From the NCBI GenBank assembly GCA_963729075.1, contig CAVSMU010000019.1, positions 62,001-126,000 of the forward strand: DNA of 64,000 bases. The letters run 5' to 3'. The notes beneath the pieces are model-generated. The model made no database searches and had not been told where the DNA came from. It saw only the letters and a program-made list of their open reading frames with translations. Position 1 is the first letter of the stretch; each line of letters starts with the position of its first letter. The DNA comes from WHSW01 sp963729075 (GTDB lineage: Bacteria; Actinomycetota; Thermoleophilia; Solirubrobacterales; 70-9). Below are positions 33,161 to 41,413 of this stretch, piece after piece. The position numbers were made by a program, and so were the translations under genes.

Positions 33161-33609
33161 GCGGCCGCGCCGTCCGCAGCCGGCTCGGGCTCGGCCGCGA
33201 TCCGCTCGAGCGCCGCCAGCGACTCGTTCAGCCAGTGGCGGAAGTACAGCCTGCCGACGGTGACGTCGAACGCGCGGTTGGCGGCGCCGACCGGATCCAT
33301 GCCGAACTCGACGTCGACGAACGTGCTTCCCTGGGCCTCGGTCAGGAGCCAGCGGGCATAGGTGCCGGTGTCCACGCACCGCATGTGGATCTCGTGCAGG
33401 TCGTCGACCCGCTCGACGCTCATCGTGGTCTCGATTCGGCCCGCGAGCGAGCGCGTCACCTGCGCGTAATTCGACCCCTCGTCAAAGCGCTCGCCGCGAA
33501 CCTCGATCACCCGCGGCCACCAGTCGGGGTGGTTGCGCGGGTCACCGACGAGGTCCCAGATCCTGCTCGGCGACGCCTTGATCAGCGCTTGGCTGCGACA
33601 CGCGGACAT
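33157..33609 (-). CDS. SRPBCC (START/polyketide cyclase-like) protein
   Basis: 150 residues of the SRPBCC ligand-binding fold: ALIKASPSRIWDLVGDPRNHPDWWP at the N-terminus in outline and a final helix GRLYFRHWLNESLAALERI. The deep hydrophobic cavity of such proteins binds lipids or polyketides. No catalytic residues can be assigned. Tail-to-tail overlap of 4 bp with the methyltransferase at 32249. Confidence 0.8.
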   Translation of the reverse strand: MSACRSQALIKASPSRIWDLVGDPRNHPDWWPRVIEVRGERFDEGSNYAQVTRSLAGRIETTMSVERVDDLHEIHMRCVDTGTYARWLLTEAQGSTFVDVEFGMDPVGAANRAFDVTVGRLYFRHWLNESLAALERIAAEPEPAADGAAA

Positions 33610-33636
33610 TTGTTGTCCCGTCAGTCTCGCACGCGC

Positions 33637-35364
33637 CTAGCCGAAGGTGAACGCGTAGCCGGAGATCCCGCGCTCGAACGCGAGCTCGAGCTCGTGGCGC
33701 CCGGCGCGCGGTAGGTCGACGAGCCGGTAGAGGCGCTGGCCGCGTACGGTCACCCGGCCGTCTTCGACATCCTCGCCCGCGGCGGCCGCGGCGATCGGCG
33801 CGCCGTCGAGGCGCACGGTGAGTCGCCGCGGGCCGCCCTCGGAGCCGAGCACCAGGAACACCCGCCGCGCCTGGAAGCCGAGCGAGAGCATCGCGTGCCG
33901 AACTGCCGTCCCGGATTCGCGATCGACCCGCCACCTTCCGCCGTAGGCGAACTCGTTCAGGCCGAGCGACGCCGGGTCACCGTAGGCGTGGGTCCCGGCG
34001 CGCGGGGCCTCGACCCAGCCGTGAGCGCGATCGGTGCCGAGATACGTCTCCGGCGTGCGCAGGCCGGCTGCGGCGCGCTCGGCTTTCGCGCGTGCCTGGC
34101 GGCCCAGGCGGGAGTCGCCGGCGTCGGCGAGCAGCGAACGGATCGCCGCTTCGGTCTCGTCGTAGCTGCCCTCGCCGAAGTGCACGAACCTGACCTGGCC
34201 ATCGGCGTCGATCAGGTACTTGGCCGGCCAGTACTGGTTGCCGAACGCGTTCCAGGTGCCGAACTCGTTGTCCTGGACCACCGGATAGGCGATGCCGTTG
34301 CGGTCGATGGCCTCGGCGACGTTGTCTGCATCCCGCTCGAACGCGAACTCGGGCGCGTGCACGCCGACGATCACGAGGCCGTCGTCGCGGTACTCGGAGT
34401 CCCAGGCGGTGAGGTAGGGGAGCGTGCGGATGCAGTTGATGCAGGTGTAGGTCCAGAAGTCGATCAGCACCACCCGGCCGGATGCGGTCAGGTCCGCGAT
34501 CGAGAGCGGCTCGCCGCTGGTGTTGAACCACTGGCCCGGGGAAACGAAGTCTGGCGCCGCGCCGTAGGACGGCAGCTCGCCCCCCGCGGCGGCCTCCTCG
34601 ACCCCGCCCTCGGCGGCCCCGTGGCCGCCGCGGACCGCGGCTAGGTCGTCCGCCACCGCTGCGCTGCCCTCGAGCTCGCCGCTCGGGTTGACGAGCACCG
34701 CCGGCAGATCGTCGGCGATCGCGTTTTGAAACTCGAGGTCGAGGTCGGCGGTCATCGCGAGCGCGACCAGGACCATCGCGGCGCCGGTCGCTGCCTGGAC
34801 CCAGGCCCGGTAGGGCCGCAGGCGGTCGACGAGCCGCCGCCCGCCGAGCATCAGCAGGTAGAGCACGGCGCCCGAGCCGACCGCGTAGGCGAGCGCGACC
34901 GCGAGCTTGCCCGCGGTGAAGTCCTGCGCCGCCGAGACGGTGATCACCCCGGCGAGGATCGGCCCGGCGCAGGGCGTGTACACGAACCCCAGGCTGGCAC
35001 CAAGCAACAAGCCAGAGCCGAAGCCCTCGCCGCGGGCTCGCGCCGGGCCCGGGGCCATGCGGCTCCCCCACGCCTCGATGCGGTCGCCGAGACCTGGGAT
35101 CAGCAGCGTGATCCCGAAGCCGAACAGGGTGACGATGGCGAGCGTGCGCACGAGGCCGTCGGGGAGTCCGAGCGCCTCGATCACATAGACGAGCGCGACC
35201 GTGGCGAAGGTAAATGCGAGCACGAGCCCGGTGACCACGCCCAGCGGGCGGCGGCGCCCGCCGGTGACCCCGGCGCCGAGCACCGCGGGCAGCACCGGCA
35301 GCACGCACGGCGAGAGCGCCGTCGCCGCGCCGGCGACGAGCGCGAAGAGCATCAGCAGTACCAC
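33637..35364 (-). CDS. dipZ: DipZ-type protein: CcdA membrane domain fused to thioredoxin
   Basis: 575 residues. Residues 1-205 form a CcdA-like six-helix domain with redox Cys in SPCVLPVLPAVLGAG near residue 18 and YTPCAGPI near 130. A thioredoxin/TlpA-like domain follows (about 270-420) with the CxxC in WTYTCINCIRTLPYL near 307. The last 150 residues are a beta-rich carbohydrate-binding-like module. It carries electrons across the membrane to reduce or oxidise extracytoplasmic thiols, for example in cytochrome c maturation. Same architecture as mycobacterial DipZ. Confidence 0.92.
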   Translation of the reverse strand: MVLLMLFALVAGAATALSPCVLPVLPAVLGAGVTGGRRRPLGVVTGLVLAFTFATVALVYVIEALGLPDGLVRTLAIVTLFGFGITLLIPGLGDRIEAWGSRMAPGPARARGEGFGSGLLLGASLGFVYTPCAGPILAGVITVSAAQDFTAGKLAVALAYAVGSGAVLYLLMLGGRRLVDRLRPYRAWVQAATGAAMVLVALAMTADLDLEFQNAIADDLPAVLVNPSGELEGSAAVADDLAAVRGGHGAAEGGVEEAAAGGELPSYGAAPDFVSPGQWFNTSGEPLSIADLTASGRVVLIDFWTYTCINCIRTLPYLTAWDSEYRDDGLVIVGVHAPEFAFERDADNVAEAIDRNGIAYPVVQDNEFGTWNAFGNQYWPAKYLIDADGQVRFVHFGEGSYDETEAAIRSLLADAGDSRLGRQARAKAERAAAGLRTPETYLGTDRAHGWVEAPRAGTHAYGDPASLGLNEFAYGGRWRVDRESGTAVRHAMLSLGFQARRVFLVLGSEGGPRRLTVRLDGAPIAAAAAGEDVEDGRVTVRGQRLYRLVDLPRAGRHELELAFERGISGYAFTFG

Positions 35365-35440
35365 ACCGAGAGGGTCTTCCAGCGAGGTTAAGCGTTACTC
35401 AACGGCCCGGCCGCCCGGCGGGTAGCGTGCGCGGGCGTAG

Positions 35441-35509
35441 GCCTGCTACATCGACGGCGCGGTCGGCTCGGGCGAGCGCGCCGCGGCGGAGGTGCTCTCC
35501 CCGCTTTAA
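35441..35509 (+). pseudogene. Remnant of a flavin monoamine oxidase C-terminus
   Basis: 23 codons ending in TAA read YIDGAVGSGERAAAEVL, the conserved FAD-binding tail of monoamine oxidases (GYxDGAVxSGExAAxEVL). The frame is closed by stop codons just upstream, so nothing else of the gene remains in frame. It lies in a 165-bp gap before the Lon-N gene. Short, so confidence is moderate. Confidence 0.45.
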
Positions 35510-35517
35510 GACGGGCC

Positions 35518-35523
35518 TACAAT
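35518..35523 (+). promoter_or_regulatory. -10 box of the Lon-N protein gene (TACAAT)
   Basis: TACAAT, 6 nt before the ATG at 35530, near-consensus. Confidence 0.6.
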
Positions 35524-35529
35524 CCGCAC

Positions 35530-36177
35530 ATGGACGGCGATGCCGTCGAACTTCCGATCTTCGAGCTTCCGCTCGTGCTGCTGCCGGGCGAGCTTCTCCC
35601 GCTCCACATCTTCGAGGATCGCTACAAGCGAATGATCGCTCGTTGCCTCGAGGACGGCGAGCCGTTCGGGGTCGTCTTCCGCGACACGGACGGCGGCGCC
35701 CGTCGGGTCGGCTGCGAGGCTCGCGTGACCGAGGTGACCGAGCGATTCGCCGACGGGCGGCTCAACATCGTCGTCACCGGGGAGCGACCGTTCAAGGTCC
35801 TGGACCGCTTCGAGGCCTCGGAGTTCCCCTCCGGCGAGGTCGAGCCTGTCGAGACCATCGGCGACGAGGCCGAAGAGGACGACACCAAGGCGGACGGGGC
35901 GACCTCCGCCCGCGAGGCTTTCGCCGACCTGGTCGAGAAGGTCGGCGGCGAGAAACCGGACCGCGCCGCGCTCGATGCGCTGGACTCGTACGGCATCGCC
36001 TCCCGGGTCGAGCTGCCGCCGGACACCAAGCAGCGGCTGCTCGAGCTGCGCTCGGAGGGCGAGCGGATGACGATTCTCGCCAGAGCGCTCGGCACCCTCG
36101 TCGACACCGTCGAGCGCTCTCGTGAGATCGCCGAGCGCGCGCGGATGAACGGCAAGATCGTCGTCGGCGATCTGTAG
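35530..36177 (+). CDS. Lon N-terminal (substrate-binding) domain protein
   Basis: 215 residues: the LON substrate-binding domain alone, with no ATPase or Ser-Lys protease. Diagnostic: LPLVLLPGELLPLHIFEDRYKRMI near residue 12 in outline and GERPFKVL near 80. Function of the stand-alone form is unknown; it may act as an adaptor or substrate trap. A near-consensus TACAAT box fits a leaderless start. Confidence 0.88.
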   Translation: MDGDAVELPIFELPLVLLPGELLPLHIFEDRYKRMIARCLEDGEPFGVVFRDTDGGARRVGCEARVTEVTERFADGRLNIVVTGERPFKVLDRFEASEFPSGEVEPVETIGDEAEEDDTKADGATSAREAFADLVEKVGGEKPDRAALDALDSYGIASRVELPPDTKQRLLELRSEGERMTILARALGTLVDTVERSREIAERARMNGKIVVGDL

Positions 36178-36194
36178 ACCAGGCGTCAGCCCGA

Positions 36195-37700
36195 CTAGAC
36201 CGCCGCCACGGCGCCGCCGCGGCGGGGGTCGCCGGCGCCGCGCAACCTGCCGCTGAGCGGGTCGCGGGCGACCGCGTGCACACCGCCGAAGAAGACGTTT
36301 CGGTCCGGCCAGCGGAAGACCTCGTAGCCGCGCCGCTCGAGCCGCCCGAGCGCCGCCTCGTCGATCCCGGGCTCCGACTGCACCGACCCGGCCTCGAAGT
36401 GCACCCGGGGGGCGATCACCGCGGCCGAGATGTCGAGCCCGTCGTCGACGAGGCGGACGATCGTCTGCAGGATCGCCGAGCGGATCCGGTTCGAGCCACC
36501 GCTCCCCAGACCGACCTCGAGCTCGCCCCCGCGCAGCACAACGGTCGGCGACATCATCGACGGCATCCGCCTGCCCTTGATGTGGCGGTGGAACCCGTGC
36601 GGATTGAGGTCCTCCTCGCCGAGCATGTTGTTGACGTGGACGCCGGTCCCGGGGACGATCAGGCCCGAGCCGGTGCCGTTGGAGCAGGTGACGGTCGCGC
36701 ATCGTCCGTCGCCGTCGACGGCGGTGATGTGCGTGGTGGAACCGAGCCGATCGGCGGCGGCCCGCAGCCGGTCCGGCTCGAGGAACTCGTCGGCGAAGCC
36801 GGGCTCGTAGAGCCCGTCGAGGAACTCCTCGGTTCGCGCCCGCTGGGCCGCCTCCATCGCCGCGACCAACTCCTCCGTGCTCGCAACCCCGCGGCGGTCG
36901 AGCAGCTCGAGGGCGTAGGCGATCAGGATGCCGCCGGACGACGGCGGCGGGTTGGTGAGCACCTCGCGGTCGCGAAACCGCGCCGGAACCGGCCGGCGCA
37001 GCACCGGCTCGTAGGCGTCGAGATCGGCGCGACCGAGGGTCCCGCCGCGCTCGATCACCCAGTCGGAGATCGCCGCCGCGACCTCGCCCCGGTAGAAGGG
37101 CTCCGATCCCTCGCTGCCCAGCCGCTCGAGCCCGTCGCCGAGATCCGGGTACACGAACCGGTCGCCCTCGCGCAGCAGGTCGCCGCCCGGCGCATAGATC
37201 GCGGCGCCTTCGGGGGTGTGGGTCAGGATCGGCTCCAGGATTGCGAGGAAGTAGGCCTGCTCGGAGTTGACAGCGTGGCCGTCGCGTGCGAGCCGCGCGG
37301 CGGGCGCCGCGAGCTCGGCGAGCGGCGCCGACCCGAAGCGCTCCAGCGCCGCCTCGAGGCCCGCCGGCGTGCCGGGCACGCCGCACGATGCGGCGCCGAC
37401 GTGGAAGACCTGCGGCGACTCGGGCGTGAAGTAGACGGGGATGGGAACCAGGTCGGCGGCGCGCGGCGTGCCGTCGGCGCCCGGCACGGCGACGAAGAAG
37501 TCGAGCACGACGTTCTCATCGCCGGCGTGAACGAGCATGTAGCCGCCGGCGCCCAAACCCGTGAGCGGACTCTCGGTGACGAAGGACGTCAACACCGCGG
37601 CCACGGCCGCGTCGACCGCGTTGCCGCCCTCGCGCAGGAACCGCGCACCCGCCTCCGCGGTCAACGGATGCCCTGCAGCGACCACGCCGCCCGAGCTCAT
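36195..37700 (-). CDS. Gamma-glutamyltransferase family protein
   Basis: 501 residues of the Ntn-hydrolase GGT family. Autoprocessing/nucleophile Thr is in GSTTHITAVDGDG near residue 318; GTGVHVNNMLGEEDLNP near 349, MSPTVVLRGGELEVGLGSGG near 380 and NAVDAAVAAVL near 27 are family blocks. No signal peptide is visible, so it may be cytosolic. It would cleave gamma-glutamyl bonds of glutathione-like compounds or gamma-glutamylcysteine; substrate uncertain. TAGGCT 7 nt before the ATG. Confidence 0.88.
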   Translation of the reverse strand: MSSGGVVAAGHPLTAEAGARFLREGGNAVDAAVAAVLTSFVTESPLTGLGAGGYMLVHAGDENVVLDFFVAVPGADGTPRAADLVPIPVYFTPESPQVFHVGAASCGVPGTPAGLEAALERFGSAPLAELAAPAARLARDGHAVNSEQAYFLAILEPILTHTPEGAAIYAPGGDLLREGDRFVYPDLGDGLERLGSEGSEPFYRGEVAAAISDWVIERGGTLGRADLDAYEPVLRRPVPARFRDREVLTNPPPSSGGILIAYALELLDRRGVASTEELVAAMEAAQRARTEEFLDGLYEPGFADEFLEPDRLRAAADRLGSTTHITAVDGDGRCATVTCSNGTGSGLIVPGTGVHVNNMLGEEDLNPHGFHRHIKGRRMPSMMSPTVVLRGGELEVGLGSGGSNRIRSAILQTIVRLVDDGLDISAAVIAPRVHFEAGSVQSEPGIDEAALGRLERRGYEVFRWPDRNVFFGGVHAVARDPLSGRLRGAGDPRRGGAVAAV

Positions 37701-37707
37701 GCGCTCC

Positions 37708-37713
37708 AGCCTA
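37708..37713 (-). promoter_or_regulatory. -10 box of the gamma-glutamyltransferase gene (TAGGCT)
   Basis: TAGGCT on the minus strand, 7 nt before the ATG at 37700. Confidence 0.45.
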
Positions 37714-37729
37714 AGCGCGAGGGCGGCTG

Positions 37730-39244
37730 CTAGCGGCCGGGAACGTACTCGGGTACGTCGAGCTCGAGATCCCGCGGGCGCGACTCGAAGCTCTTCGCCG
37801 TGCCGGCGCGGCGCTCGGCCGGGCGACGGGATGAGGTATGTGCGGTGCCGGTCGGGCGCGGCTCGGCGGCGGTCGATCCGTCGGCGCGGCGGGCGCGCCC
37901 GTCGAAGCGGGTCGCGATCACCGTGATCCAGACCTCGTCGTCGACCGACTCGTCGATGTTGGCGCCGAAGATGATGTTCGCCTCCGGGTGGGCGGCCTCC
38001 TGGACCACCTTCGCGGCCTCCGAGACCTCGAGCAGAGAGAGGTCGGAGCCGCCGGTGATCGACAGCAGGATCGAGCGGGCGCCGTCCACGGAGGTCTCCA
38101 GAAGTGGCGAGGAGACCGCGCTCTCGGCCGCGCGAACGGCGCGATTGTCGCCCGAGCCCATGCCGATCCCGAGCAGCGCCTGCCCGGCGTCGCGCATCGT
38201 CGTGCGCACGTCGGCGAAGTCGAGGTTGATCATCCCGGGGAGGGTGATCAGCTCGGAGATCCCCTGCACGCCCTGGCGCAGGACGTCGTCGGCGACCTGG
38301 AACGCCTCCATCATCGTGGTGGTCTTCGCGAGGACGGTCAGCAGGCGCTCGTTCGGGACGACGATCAGCGTGTCCACCTCGCCGCTGAGCGCCTCGATCC
38401 CGTCGTTGGCCTGGGTGCTGCGCCGCGAGCCCTCGAACCGGAACGGCTTGGTGATGATGCCCACCGTGAGCGCACCGACGTCGCGAGCGAGGCGCGCGAT
38501 CACCGGCGTCGCGCCGGTGCCCGTGCCCCCGCCGGCGCCGGCCGTGACGAAGACCATGTCCGATCCCTTGAGCAACCGCTTGATCTTGTCCTGCTCCTCG
38601 AACGCCGCCTTGTAACCGAGCGCCGGGTTCGACCCGGCGCCGAGGCCGCGCGCCATGCCGCTGCCGAGGTGGACCGTGACGTCGGCGGTCGACTGCTGCA
38701 GCGACTGAAGGTCGGTGTTGATGGCCATGAACTCGACCCCCGGGACACCGGCCTCGACCATCCGGTTGATCGCGTTGACCCCGGCGCCGCCGATGCCCAC
38801 GACGCGGATCACCGGGGCGTGCGCCTGCGGCTCGCCGGCGTAGGAGACCGCGCCACCGTACCGCGGCTCCTCGCGGCCGTACGCCGGCCCCTCGACGTCG
38901 AGGCTGTCGTCGGTGAACACGCGGCTGAGCCGCTCCTTGGCCCGAGGTGGCTCGTCCTCGAGGCGGTAGGCGCGCACCCGCTCGGGATCGGGCCCCGACG
39001 GGCCCTCGGACTCCTGGCTCTGGTCGAACGGCGCAGCCCCCTGCTCGGAAGCACGCGGCCCCGGCGGGGCCGGCTCGGGCGGCGGTGGTGGTGGCGCCTG
39101 CCGGCGCATCACGCTCGTCTCCTCCTCGGGCGGCGGCTGCTCCGAGCGCCCCGGCGCCTCGGGCGGGTCGTCCGGCTCGACGGTCGAGCGGAAGAGGTCG
39201 GCGAGCGGGCCCTCGCGCATGCTGGCCCGCTTACGACGCGCCAT
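37730..39244 (-). CDS. ftsZ: FtsZ with long N-terminal extension
   Basis: 504 residues. The tubulin-like GTPase starts only at about residue 142 (APVIRVVGIGGAGVNAINRM). GTP-binding signature GAGGGTGTGATPV near residue 240, T7 loop NLDFADV near 340, and a C-terminal conserved peptide (LELDVPEYVPGR) for partner binding are all present, so it should polymerise. The first 140 residues are proline- and acid-rich with basic ends and resemble no domain; such an extension is not normal for FtsZ. No other dcw genes are adjacent; its neighbour is parA, overlapping by 14 bp. Confidence 0.93.
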   Translation of the reverse strand: MARRKRASMREGPLADLFRSTVEPDDPPEAPGRSEQPPPEEETSVMRRQAPPPPPPEPAPPGPRASEQGAAPFDQSQESEGPSGPDPERVRAYRLEDEPPRAKERLSRVFTDDSLDVEGPAYGREEPRYGGAVSYAGEPQAHAPVIRVVGIGGAGVNAINRMVEAGVPGVEFMAINTDLQSLQQSTADVTVHLGSGMARGLGAGSNPALGYKAAFEEQDKIKRLLKGSDMVFVTAGAGGGTGTGATPVIARLARDVGALTVGIITKPFRFEGSRRSTQANDGIEALSGEVDTLIVVPNERLLTVLAKTTTMMEAFQVADDVLRQGVQGISELITLPGMINLDFADVRTTMRDAGQALLGIGMGSGDNRAVRAAESAVSSPLLETSVDGARSILLSITGGSDLSLLEVSEAAKVVQEAAHPEANIIFGANIDESVDDEVWITVIATRFDGRARRADGSTAAEPRPTGTAHTSSRRPAERRAGTAKSFESRPRDLELDVPEYVPGR

Positions 39245-40413
39245 TCGTCAGAACCTCCTGGGCCAGCGCCCGGTAGTAGTCGGCGGCGTTGCCCTTCGGA
39301 TCGTACTTCAGCACGCTCGCCCCGCGGACTGGCGCCTCAGCGAACTTGATCGCCTTGCGGATCCGCGACTTGAAGACCAGCTCCCCGAAGTTCTCCTCGA
39401 GGATCTCGACCGCCTCCTTGGCGTGCACGGTGCGCGAGTCGAGCATCGTCGGCAGGATGCCCTCGATCTTGACCCTCGGATTGAGGTTCTCACGGATCAT
39501 CTCGAGCGTGTTCTGGAGCTGCAGGAGGCCCCGCATCGACAGGTACTCGCACTGGACCGGAACGATCACCTTGTCCGACGCGGTCAGCGCGTTGATCGTC
39601 AACAGCCCGAGGCTCGGCGGGGTGTCGATGCAGACGAAGTCGTAGTCGTCGGTTACGGCCGCCAGTGCCTTCTCGAGCGATCGCTCGCGCCCGATCTGCA
39701 TCGACATCGCGATCTCCGCCCCCGCGAGGTCGATCGAGGCAACGGCGATGTCGATTTCGCGTTCCTGGATCACCTGACGGATCGGGATGTGGTGGACGAG
39801 GACGTCGAACATCGACTGCTCGACCTTGTCGGGATCGATCCCCTGGCTCATCGTCAGGTTCCCCTGCGGGTCGAGGTCGATGCAGAGCACGTCGTGGCCC
39901 GACTCGGCGAAGGCGACCGCCAGGTTGAGGGTGGTCGTCGTCTTTGCGACGCCGCCCTTCTGGTTGGCGAACGAGATCACCTGCGCGCGGCGCTCGGGCT
40001 CCTCCTCGGCGCTCACCGCCCCGGGGATTCCCGGGGCCCGGGTCGGCTTGATCGCCTGGCTGGCGGTGATCCGGAGCTCGTCGTCGGGCTGCGGCTCGGG
40101 AACCGCGGGCGGATTGGCCGGCGCTCGCTCCGGGGCGCGCTCGGGCGCCGGCTGCCTCAGGCGCCGGCTCCTCGGGCGCCGCGGCCACGGGCTCCTCGGC
40201 CGGGAGCGGCGTCTCCGGCGGGTCCTCGGACACGGCCTCCTGCGCGTTCGGCCGGGCCTCGACCGGTTCCTCGAGCGCCGGCTCCTCGAAGACGGGTTCG
40301 GGCGGCTCCGGAGGGCCGCCGCCGCTCCCCGGTCCCTCGTCGTTCACCGGGGCGGCCTCACGGGCCCCCCACCGATCGTCGTTTGACCGCGTTCCGCGGT
40401 TGAAAAGTCCCAT
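39231..40413 (-). CDS. ParA/Soj family ATPase with frameshifted N-terminal extension
   Basis: Catalytic part from GTG 40016 is 261 residues: deviant Walker A FANQKGGVAKTTTTLNLA near residue 16, DLDPQGNLTMSQG near 46, CIDTPPSLGLLT near 126. Such ATPases position chromosomes or protein clusters. Coding character continues upstream in the same frame (ELRITASQAIKPTRAPG), then switches frame near 40145-40165 to a Pro/Glu-rich segment that reaches ATG 40413 (MGLFNRGTRSNDDRWG). The full gene is probably one ORF of about 390 codons with a one-base indel here. Upstream of and overlapping ftsZ. Confidence 0.82.
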
Positions 40414-40477
40414 ACGTTCGCGACTATTCGCACGCGGTGGTGCCTTTCCTGCGTCTGCAACTTGAAATGATCGGGGC

Positions 40478-41413
40478 ATCCGCGGCCTGCTCGACAAGCG
40501 GCTGGTGATCGTCACCGGCAAGGGGGGCGTGGGCAAGTCCACGGTGGCCCTCGCCCTCGCCCTGGCGGCCGCGCGCCGCGGCAAGCGGACGATCCTCTGC
40601 GAGGTCTCCGCCCAGGAGCACCTCTCGCGCGTCTTTCACCGCGCCGAGGTCGGCTTCCACGAGGTCGAGATGGCCGAGAACCTCTGGGCGATCTCGATCG
40701 ACCCGGACGAGTCGCTGCGCGAGTACGTCCTGCTCCAGCTGAAGGTCAAGGCGATGCGCGACCTGCTGTTCAAGTCGCGGATCTTCACCTACCTCGCCGC
40801 GGCCACACCGGGGCTCAAGGAGCTCGTGACGATCGGCAAGATCTGGGAGCTCGCGCTCGAGGACCGCAAGGTAAAGCAGGGCCGCAACTACGACCTCGTG
40901 ATCGTCGACGCGCCGGCGACCGGGCACGGCGTCGGGTTCCTGCAGACGCCGCGGACGTTCGCCAACGTCGCCCGCGTCGGGCCGATCCGCCAGCAGGCGG
41001 AGATCCTCGACAAGTTCATCCGCAACCGCAAGCGCACCGGGATGGCGGTCGTCACCCTGCCGGAGGAGATGCCGGTCAACGAGACCGCGAAGCTCGAGCG
41101 CGATCTGGCGTCCGAGGTCGGGGTGCAGGTGAGCCGGATCTTCTGCAACGGGCTCTACCCGGAGCGCTTCCCCGAGGAAGAAGCCGGCGCCCTGATCGAG
41201 CTCGCCGCCGAGCGCGAGGGGGCCGTCCGGGTGGCGTGTCGCGCGGCGGCCTCGGAGAGCCGCCGGGCGCGGGCGGAGCGCGAGCAGCTCGCGCGGCTGG
41301 AGGAGCTCACCGAGGCCCCGGTGACGACGCTTCCGTTCCTGTTCGAGCCTGAGCTCGGGGTCGAGGAGATCGGCGTGCTGGCGGACGAGGTGGCGGACGA
41401 GGTCGCGGTCTGA
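40478..41413 (+). CDS. ArsA/GET3-like ATPase, BagA-type subunit
   Basis: About 311 residues. Walker A VTGKGGVGKSTVALAL near the N-terminus, VIVDAPATGHGVGFL (switch/Walker B-like) near residue 146. Together with the next gene it matches the paired ArsA-like ATPases of actinobacteria (Rv3679/Rv3680, BagA/BagB). Start uncertain: the first ATG/GTG/TTG in frame is GTG 40505, which trims the first beta strand; conserved-looking GLLDKRLVIVTG continues upstream to CTG 40487 and ATC 40478, then a stop. It overlaps the next gene by one base. Confidence 0.85.
   Translation: MRGLLDKRLVIVTGKGGVGKSTVALALALAAARRGKRTILCEVSAQEHLSRVFHRAEVGFHEVEMAENLWAISIDPDESLREYVLLQLKVKAMRDLLFKSRIFTYLAAATPGLKELVTIGKIWELALEDRKVKQGRNYDLVIVDAPATGHGVGFLQTPRTFANVARVGPIRQQAEILDKFIRNRKRTGMAVVTLPEEMPVNETAKLERDLASEVGVQVSRIFCNGLYPERFPEEEAGALIELAAEREGAVRVACRAAASESRRARAEREQLARLEELTEAPVTTLPFLFEPELGVEEIGVLADEVADEVAV

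Noticed and set aside
37730..39244. FtsZ N-terminal extension as a sequencing artefact
   Set aside because: The frame is continuous with the GTPase domain, overlaps the parA end in the normal way and keeps the local codon bias, so it is treated as real.
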